Notes under the pieces: generated by a model | What the model saw: only the letters and a program-made list of their open reading frames with translations | The model's database searches: none | Told to the model about the DNA's origin: nothing | Shown here: positions 57,321-64,000 of the stretch, piece by piece | Layout of the letters: each line of letters begins with the position of its first letter | How positions within the stretch are numbered: position 1 is the stretch's first letter | Assembly: GCA_015956445.1 (NCBI GenBank) | Contig: WIUZ02000020.1 | Span: forward strand, 434,001-498,000 | Source: Thelephora terrestris | Lineage: Eukaryota; Basidiomycota; Agaricomycetes; Thelephorales; Thelephoraceae | Direction of reading: 5' to 3' | Length of the DNA: 64,000 nucleotides | Position numbers and translations under genes: made by a program

Positions 57321-60300
57321 TGTCAGGAACATGGTATTTTTAAAACTTTTTATAACACGCTCTTTCTTCGAACTCTTCTTACCATTTCTTATGTTTGAAT
57401 GCTTCACACTCCTTATCCTTCACACCAATCATTCAAAAACACACACGCGTGTACTATTCCCAGCGAACCCACAACGAGCTATACAAGTGCTATCCCAGTC
57501 CCATCAGAAATCGACTCTATCTACGGCAGGCCTAAAGGTCATCAACTGTCCATCCCGGAGATCGTAGTGCTGGCCCCTCCTCGCTAGGACCTCCCCGAAC
57601 ATGGCGTCGCCGTCTTTGGCACTCAGCTGAACGACTAGTTCAAGCTGATAGGAAGAGATGCCTTCGAGCGGACCGATCAGCCTCCCAGATGTCACCGAAC
57701 TCTGGAACACCTGGTCCCACATCTCCATCACCGGGTGACTGCTCGACAGCACTATCGACATAGTCAGCAAGTGATCCTCCGTCTCCCTCATCGGACCCCT
57801 GGGTGGGATCCTGTCTTGCGAGGCGAAGCTGGTGTCGGAGTTGGATCTCTGACTCAACCTGTCGGTAGGGACGGTGGACCCGATATCGGAATCCTCACTC
57901 CTCACCTCGACCAGATTGGTCACCATCTGACTCGACTGGTCGAGGGTAAGGATTAGCCGACGCGGTCATACGATGGGCGGGACGGCGTCGAGAGCGCTTG
58001 CAACGTTGCCCCTTAGTCACCGGACGTACCTCGGCGACTCTCAGAGCATCTTCAGCTCGGTCAACCTCCATGACCTCATCCTCGATCTTCACCAATTGAT
58101 GGATCGGCTGCAAGACGCAACGCCCACAGTTCTCCTTGTCAGAAGCGGCCAAAGTAGAAGCCGGAGCCGGAGTCGGAACGGGAACCGAGTTCTCGATCAA
58201 AGGTGTCGCATAGGACGACGGGTTAGGAGATGGGAGTACCACCTCGTCGGCGTACTCCAATTCGAACGGAACATCGGCTGTCCCCTGACCAACCAGTTTG
58301 GGACCCTCCTTACAGTTACAGGTCTTGTCCTGCAAGGACTCGACCTGCACTGTCAACACGGCCACCACGTTCTCAAGCTCTTCCGTCTAGAAGAAGTGTC
58401 AGCTTCCCTCATTTCATCTTCGAGATGAGGAAAGCTACCTTTTCATCCCTTCTGGCCAATGCCCCCTTGATGTTGTTGTCCCTAACCTTCAACCCGGCGA
58501 TCAACTCTTGATGGTTGGCGACCATTGCCTCCAACGCCTCATTCGTTCCCTGTTGGAAGGCTGCCAAGGTCTCCTTCATCTGAAGACCCTCCGCTGACAG
58601 ACGAAGAACGTCTGCCTTCACCTCTTTCACCTCACGCTCCAATCGTTCAACCTAGGCAGTCTGATTAGTCGAGAGTCATACTCGAATATTCAGACGGAAA
58701 ACCTACCCGGTTTTCCCCTTCCCGAACGAGCGACCACAAAAGGCTAGTGGAAGCGGTAGCATGACGGACGGCCCGAGGAACGGTAGCTCCGTGCTCCAAC
58801 AGGTCCTGATCGTAGATTCCCCTCTGCAGGGTGTACCAGAGCTCCTTCTTGATCGGATGCTCCAACTCTCCGAACCTACCCCTCATCTGGAAGGCCACCT
58901 TCTCCACAATTATCATACGGACCCAGAGCTCGTTGTCCCAGGTTAACCCCATCAAATGTGGGATCGTCTCTCTGAAACGTTCGGCGTCCACTTCTGTGAC
59001 GACCTCCAAGATCTAGAAGCCGTTAGTTTGACATCAACGCCAAAAGAACGTTCCTCTACCTAGAGGAAGGCGTTAGTGCAACACACGAAGCTCTAGGTCT
59101 CCCCCATACCTGATCATCCGTGGTATAGGGAGTCCCCGCCGCACAGGCGTAGGTCTTGCGAGCAGCAGCACGGCGGTCAATACGGGAGATAGTGGAGATG
59201 CCATTGGCAACTTTGTAGGTATGGTTGTTGGGGAAGGACATGTTGTGGTAAGATGATGGGGAAGTTGTTGGTGTTGCTGATCAAGGATGGCTCCAAGAAG
59301 ACGTCCTTCTTATAGCCTAGATCGGTGATCCTTCACGTGACCTACCTTGACGAACCTCATTGGTCCGGGTCACATCAACTTCCGCCCCTGTACCATCATT
59401 GTTGGCTTACTACATCAAGCTGACACCTCGGCCCGCGGGACGGCCTTGGAAGAACTTCGTTCCGGAACGCCTAGAATGCGCGCGCACTAAAAATAGGTCT
59501 CAAGACCCTGATGACCCCTTTATGACATCACGAACCCCCTTTCTACGACCCCTCATGACTTTACGATTACGATCAACCCTGGACCCTGGAACACACACGT
59601 GGGCACGGGGTATCAACATTTGGACACTGTACTTCTAATCAGATAGTAACCCTATCTGATCTAGTTGTGCTTTGGAAGCAGAGTAGGCCCGAGCCGAGAA
59701 CGGCGGCCGAAGAATATAATCCCTGGTGCCACTTAGGAAGAACGATATTCCCAGGTGCTATGCCTAATCAAGACTGGGTCTGATCAAGCGATTATGGTTG
59801 CAACTCCCAGGTTACTGCCTGTCCGTTGGTATCATACCACCTACCGACAACAAGGGATGTGTAGAGTTCCTTCGATCTCTAGCCAATCACAGAAGCTCAG
59901 AGACGGTGCTCACCTGACCGTTGGGTGTGGTCTAGATTCAGGCACGAACTTTCATGACCCATGCCCCTTTTTCTTTTAGGACTAGTGTTATCTTTACCCC
60001 TATGTTTCATGCGGACTATTGTTATCTTTTATGCAATCCTTCACACGCTAGTAAGGCCCTTTGTCCTTTATTCTCCCACGCGTCACATTTGTTCGCTTCC
60101 CTTACTTAGCGTTCTCACACTCCTTATCTCCCTTTGTTCTGGACTTGATAAGGGTATATTAGGGTATTGACGTCATGGCCACTCCTTTAGTATAAGTAGC
60201 AACTGTGGCTGTATCGTAGTACCTTAGTTTTGTTACCTCAGGAAATCCTCTGCCCTTCTCAGCCCAGTTGCAGTTAAGGCCAAGTCAGAGTTTCTTGTTT

Positions 60301-60645
60301 GATCCAAGACACCCCCATCTGCTCTCCCTCCCGCTCTGCGTGTCAACTGCGCCTCATAACTATAGAACCTCAGCGTTCACCTTATAGAATACCTCGAGCG
60401 TCCAGTCGATCAACTGGTGGAGTCATCAATCCTGTTGTAGGGATAAACCCTTGTGTGTTAAACCGAACCAAGTACGGTTTAGGTTGGGTTTCTCTTTAGG
60501 ATTTCGACCTGACTTGCAGTGACCTCGGACAACCTACCGGAAGAATAGAGACGTGAACGTTCTCTCACAAGCTAGTTGGACTAGTGAGTACTCCGCGGAG
60601 TCGGCTCAGTGCACTGGTAGTTGTTGGGGTAGAGTGGCCCTGACA
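57321..60645 (-). mobile_element. C-type LTR-like unit, copy 2, complete, 5-bp duplication
   Basis: 3,325 bp, inverted relative to copy 1: TGTCAGGAACATGG at the left, AGTGGCCCTGACA at the right. It is flanked by GTAGC at 57,316-57,320 and 60,646-60,650, a perfect 5-bp duplication. It carries a full orfC and lacks the 500-bp MITE of copy 1, giving the empty site. About 700 bp at the right end are non-coding and shared by all C-type copies. Confidence 0.85.
57504..59241 (-). CDS. orfC of C-type unit, copy 2
   Basis: Same five-exon gene as 50,248-51,985 on the opposite strand, uninterrupted. ATG 59,239-59,241: MSFPNNHTYKVANGIST. Exon 2: ILEVVTEVDAERFRETIPHL and LTWDNELWVRMIIVEKVAFQ. Coiled-coil exon: VERLEREVKEVKADVLRLSA. 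Exon 4: LTVQVESLQDKTCNCKEGP and CGRCVLQPIHQLVKIEDEVM. The last intron starts GTACGT; the final exon is LSRMVTNLVEVRSEDSDIGS to PAVDRVDF at 57,504. Changes relative to copy 1 leave every frame open and splice sites intact. Confidence 0.62.
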
Positions 60646-60650
60646 GTAGC

Positions 60651-61488
60651 AACGCTGCTGAGTGATTGATTGCTGGGGTCTATCGAATACAGGGGCCTTT
60701 ATATACAATACTGGGGGCTCTGAAAACAAAGGGACCAAAGGAAACGAACCAAAATGATGTCAAAGGACCTAATGACGCGTCTATGACATAGGGAAGGTGA
60801 GGGATCGAAGGAAACAACAAAGGAAAGGAATGTGGTTGGAAAGTGAACCAGAGGGAGGCCTAGAGTCGACAGTAGTCCTTATTAGATGTAGATGCACATT
60901 ACCACGGTATCTCGTATTTGTGCAATGCTTTAGGCATTGCAATTGGGCCTGCGGGTTGTGCAATGCCGACGATATGGTACTACTGGGTGACTGGGTCAGC
61001 TTATATAAGCCAGTCATGTGACTGAAAAGGGTGGATGTTGCTTATGTAATCAGATCATGTGACTGACCAAAAAAGGAGAGTTTTGATGGCTTACATAAGC
61101 AACTCAAAAATGATTTTGGCATCAAAATTTCCTTTTTAGGAAATTTTGATGGCTGACATAATCAGGTCATGTGACTGAAAAAAGTGGGTGTTGCTTATGT
61201 AATCAGGTCATGTGACCGACCAAAAAAGGAAAGTTTTGATGGCTTACATAAGCGTCTCAAAAGTGCTTTTGGAGGGGTCTTTCCTAAAAAAGAAATTCCT
61301 TTTTAGGAAATATTTGATGGCTTATATAAGCAACTCAGAAATGCATTTGGCAAAAATTACCAAAAAAGGAATTTTCCTTTTTAGGAAATACTTTCCAAAA
61401 AAAGAAATTTTGATGGCTTACATAAGCAACTCAGAAATGCTTTTGAAACAATTACCAAAAAAGGAAATTATATGCTAGAAAAATCGGA
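60651..61488. other. Unassigned sequence, right half, with repeat array
   Basis: Continues the sequence interrupted at 57,320. No gene is supported to 60,980. A TATATAA occurs near 60,700 (TTTATATACAATACTGGG). The repeat array at 61,000-61,475 is listed separately. Confidence 0.35.
61000..61475. repeat. Degenerate direct-repeat array, about 60-150-bp periods
   Basis: Units built from GATGGCTTACATAAGCAACT, CAGAAATGCTTTTG, TTCCTTTTTAGGAAAT and GTAATCAGGTCATGTGAC recur at least five times with changes. TTCCTAAAAAAG and CTTTTTAGGAA parts are self-complementary, so hairpins can form. Low complexity, A/T-rich; no gene. Confidence 0.7.
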
Positions 61489-63132
61489 AACTTCCGTGAC
61501 GACCTCCAAGATCTAGAAGCCGTTAGCTGGACATCAACGCCCAAAAGAACGAACCTCTACCTAGAGGAAGGCGTTAGTGCTAGCACAGAAAGCTCTAGGT
61601 CTCCCCCATACCTGGTCATCCATGATATAAGGAGTCCCCGCCGCACAGGCGTAGGTCTTGCGAGCGGCGGCACGACGGTCAATACGGGAGATGGTGGAGA
61701 TGCCGTTGGCGACTTTGTAGGTGTGGTTGTTGGGGAAAGACATGTTATGGTAAGATGATGGGGAAGTTGCTGGTGTTGCTGATCAAGGATGGCTCCAAGA
61801 AGATGTCCTTCTTATAGCCTAGATCGGTGATCCTTCACGTGACCTACCTCGACGAACCTCATTGGTCCAGGTCACATCAACTTCCGCCCCTGTACCATCA
61901 TTGTCGGCTTACTACATCAAGCTGACACCTCGGCCTGTGGGACGGCCTTGGAAGAACTTCGTTCCGGAACGCCTAGAATGCGCGCGCACTAAAAATAGGT
62001 CTCAAGACCCTGATGACCCCTTTATGACATCACGAACCCCTTTTACGACCCCTCATGACTTTACGATTACGATCAACCCTGGACCCTGATCACACACGTG
62101 GACAGTCACATCACAGTCTTCTAACCGGAGGAAGGACTCGCCGCTATTCGGAAGCATCGCTTTAGGATCCTTCTGGTTAGCCCAGCGCATGTGGAGTAGC
62201 CGTTAGCGTGAAACGCCGGCGAATCTGTAATCCCTCATGTCCCATGAGTCTAGGCCCGACCTCCTCATGTTCGGACGTACGTTGAGGTTGCCACTAGTCC
62301 GTGATGCTGTTACCGCCTACAGACAACAAGGGATGCTGCATGGTCTCTTATCTCGGAGCCGCTCGAAAATTGCACGAAGCAATGAGAGGTTTCCACCTGA
62401 CCCTTGGGTGTGATCCCCGGGTACGAACTTTCATGACCCCATGCCCCTCTTTCTTTTAGGACTAGTGTTATCTTTACCCCTATGTTTCATGCGGACATTC
62501 CTTATCTTTTATGCAATCCTTCACACGCTAGTAAGGCCCTTTGTCCTTCATTCTCCCACGCGTCATATTTGTTCGCTTCCCTTACTTAGCGTTCTCACAC
62601 TCCTTATCTCCCTTTGTTCGGACTGGATAAGGGTATATTAGGGTATATTAGGGTATTGACGTCATGGCCACTCCTTTAGTATAAGTAGCAACTGTGGCTG
62701 TATCGTAGTACTTTAGTTTTGTTACCTCAGGAAATCCTCTGCCCTTCTCAGCCCAGTTGCAGTTAAGGCCAAGTCAGAGTTTCTTGTTTGATCCAAGACA
62801 TCCCCATCTGCTCTCCCTCCCGCTCTGCGCGTCAACTGCACCTCGTAACTATAGACTCCCCGCAGTCATATTAGAATACCTCGAGCGTCCAGTCGATCAA
62901 CTGGTGGAGTCATCAATCCTGTTGTAGGGATTAACCCTTGTTTGTTAAACCGAACGAAGTACGGTTTAGGTTGGGTTTCTCTTTAGGATTTCGACCTGAC
63001 TTGCAGTGACCTCGGACAACCTACCGGAAGAATAGAGACGTGATTGTTCTCTCACAAGCTAGTCGGACTAGTGAGTACTCTGCGGAGTCGGCTCAGTGAA
63101 CTGGTAGTTGTTGGGGTAGAGTGGCCCTGACA
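61489..63132 (-). mobile_element. C-type (subtype b) unit, partial, inverted
   Basis: Begins inside orfC exon 2 (about 61,489, GTGACGACCTCCAAGATC) and runs through exon 1 (61,743-61,613, MSFPNNHTYKVANGIST), the promoter, the subtype-b segment (62,090-62,430) and the 700-bp terminal region, to a proper end at 63,132 (GTGGCCCTGACA). The opposite terminus is missing. At the right it abuts the interior of another C-type copy (GATCACCGATCTAGG), as if inserted into it. Confidence 0.65.
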
Positions 63133-63862
63133 GATCACCGATCTAGGCTATAAGAAGGATGTCTTCTTGGAGCCATCCTTGATCAGCAACACCAGCAACT
63201 TCCCCATCATCTTACCAAAATGTCTTTTCCCAACACCAACAACCATACCTACAAAGTTGCCAACGGCATCTCCACCATCTCTCGCATTGACCACCGTGCT
63301 GCCACTCGTAAGACCTATGCCACTGCGGCGGGGACTCCCTATACCACTGATGACCAGTCATGGGGGAGACCTAGAGCTTCATGTGTTTGCACTAACGCCT
63401 TCCTCTAGGTAGAGGTTACGTTCTTTTGGGCGTTGATGTCAAACTAACGGCTTCTAGATCTTGGAGATCATCACAGAGGTGGACGCAGAACGTCTCAGGG
63501 AGACGATTTCACATTTGATGGGGTTGACCTGGGATGACGAGCTTTGGGTTCGTACCATAATCGCTGAGAAGGTAGCCTTCCAGATGAGGGGTAGGTTCGG
63601 GGAGCTGGAGCATCCGATCAAGAAGGAGCTCTGGTACACCCTACAGAGGGGAATCTACAATCAGGACCTGTTGGAGCACGGAGCGACTGTTCCTAGGGCC
63701 ATCCGTCACGCCACCGCTTCCACTAGTCTCTTGTGGTCGCTCGTTCGGGAAGGGGAGAGCCGGGTAGGTTCTCTGTTTGAATATTCAAGTATGACTCTCG
63801 ACTAATCAAACTGCCTAGGTTGAACGATTGAAGCGCGAGGTGAAGGAGGTGAAGGCAGACGT
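63133..63862 (+). pseudogene. orfC fragment in a disrupted C-type copy
   Basis: Promoter (GGCTATAAGAAGG), exon 1 (ATG 63,220, MSFPNTNNHTYKVANGIST, with a two-codon insertion), intron, exon 2 (ILEIITEVDAERLRETISHL, LTWDDELWVRTIIAEKV) and the first codons of the coiled-coil exon. Cut at 63,862 by a new TGTCAGG terminus. The first intron donor reads CAGTCATG here instead of CAGGTATG, so splicing may be lost. Confidence 0.6.
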
Positions 63863-64000
63863 TGTCAGGCCGACGCGACCTCTACAGTTCAATAGCACTC
63901 TTGCTATCCAAACCTATTGCACACAAGGATCAAACACACAGTTATAACCCTGTTGCAAACCCAGGGATATCGGAAGTCTCTTCACAGACTAGATTGGAGA
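63863..64000. mobile_element. Left terminus of a further LTR-like element
   Basis: TGTCAGGCCGACGCGACC starts abruptly within orfC, after GCAGACGT, and is unrelated to the A and C units beyond the TGTCAGG end. It continues beyond the window. Confidence 0.5.

Noticed and set aside
61000-61475. CRISPR-like array
   Set aside because: Repeats are degenerate, spacers are not unique, and the genome is eukaryotic.
43541-64000. Interpretation as Helitron, Ginger-type DNA transposon or Crypton
   Set aside because: Helitrons and Cryptons make no 5-bp duplication, and Ginger elements make 4-bp ones; no transposase or tyrosine recombinase was seen.

Overview
The window looks like nuclear DNA of an agaricomycete-type basidiomycete fungus. 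Genes are packed on both strands and split by many introns of about 50-60 nt. The recognisable families fit this: a G-patch protein GPATCH1/DUF1604, a basidiomycete Zn2Cys6 regulator, SAICAR synthetase, MAK11, NNF1, mitochondrial glutamyl-tRNA synthetase and F-box/LRR proteins. Exon joins were worked out by eye from reading frames and GT/AG (twice GC/AG) sites; no search or alignment was run.

Region 1 (1-22,600) is ordinary euchromatin. In order it holds a multi-pass membrane protein, GPATCH1 homologue (-), Zn2Cys6 factor (+), ADE1 (-), an O-methyltransferase (+), kinetochore subunit NNF1 (+), a CoA-type Nudix hydrolase (+), ribosome-biogenesis WD40 protein MAK11 (+) and a large coiled-coil protein of unknown function (+). 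A small MITE-like inverted repeat lies near 11.1-11.3 kb.

Region 2 (about 23,280-39,140) is a local segmental amplification. A cassette of one NTF2/SnoaL-like gene plus one F-box/LRR gene, both on the minus strand, is repeated. There are three NTF2-like copies (the third broken) and four F-box copies (the fourth a pseudogene). Copied flanking pieces and a captured 0.29-kb fragment of the neighbouring coiled-coil gene show that the duplications were mosaic.

Region 3 (39,300-43,540) returns to single-copy genes: mitochondrial glutamyl-tRNA synthetase (+), a Cys-rich zinc-ribbon protein (-) and a protein-kinase-like gene (-) that is cut at 43,540.

Region 4 (43,541-64,000) is a nest of unusual mobile units. 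Two families share TGTCA...TGACA ends, and three complete insertions have perfect 5-bp target-site duplications. This is the signature of LTR-retrotransposon integration, yet the units carry no reverse transcriptase, integrase or transposase that I can see. The A-type unit (about 2.2 kb) carries two divergent genes, orfA and orfB. The C-type unit (about 3.3 kb) carries one multi-exon coiled-coil gene, orfC. The units are nested in each other and in a kinase gene, and two CACTG-ended MITEs with 3-bp duplications sit inside them. I read them as gene-bearing solo LTRs or non-autonomous elements moved in trans by a Ty1/Ty3-type integrase; this is the part of the window most likely to be undescribed.
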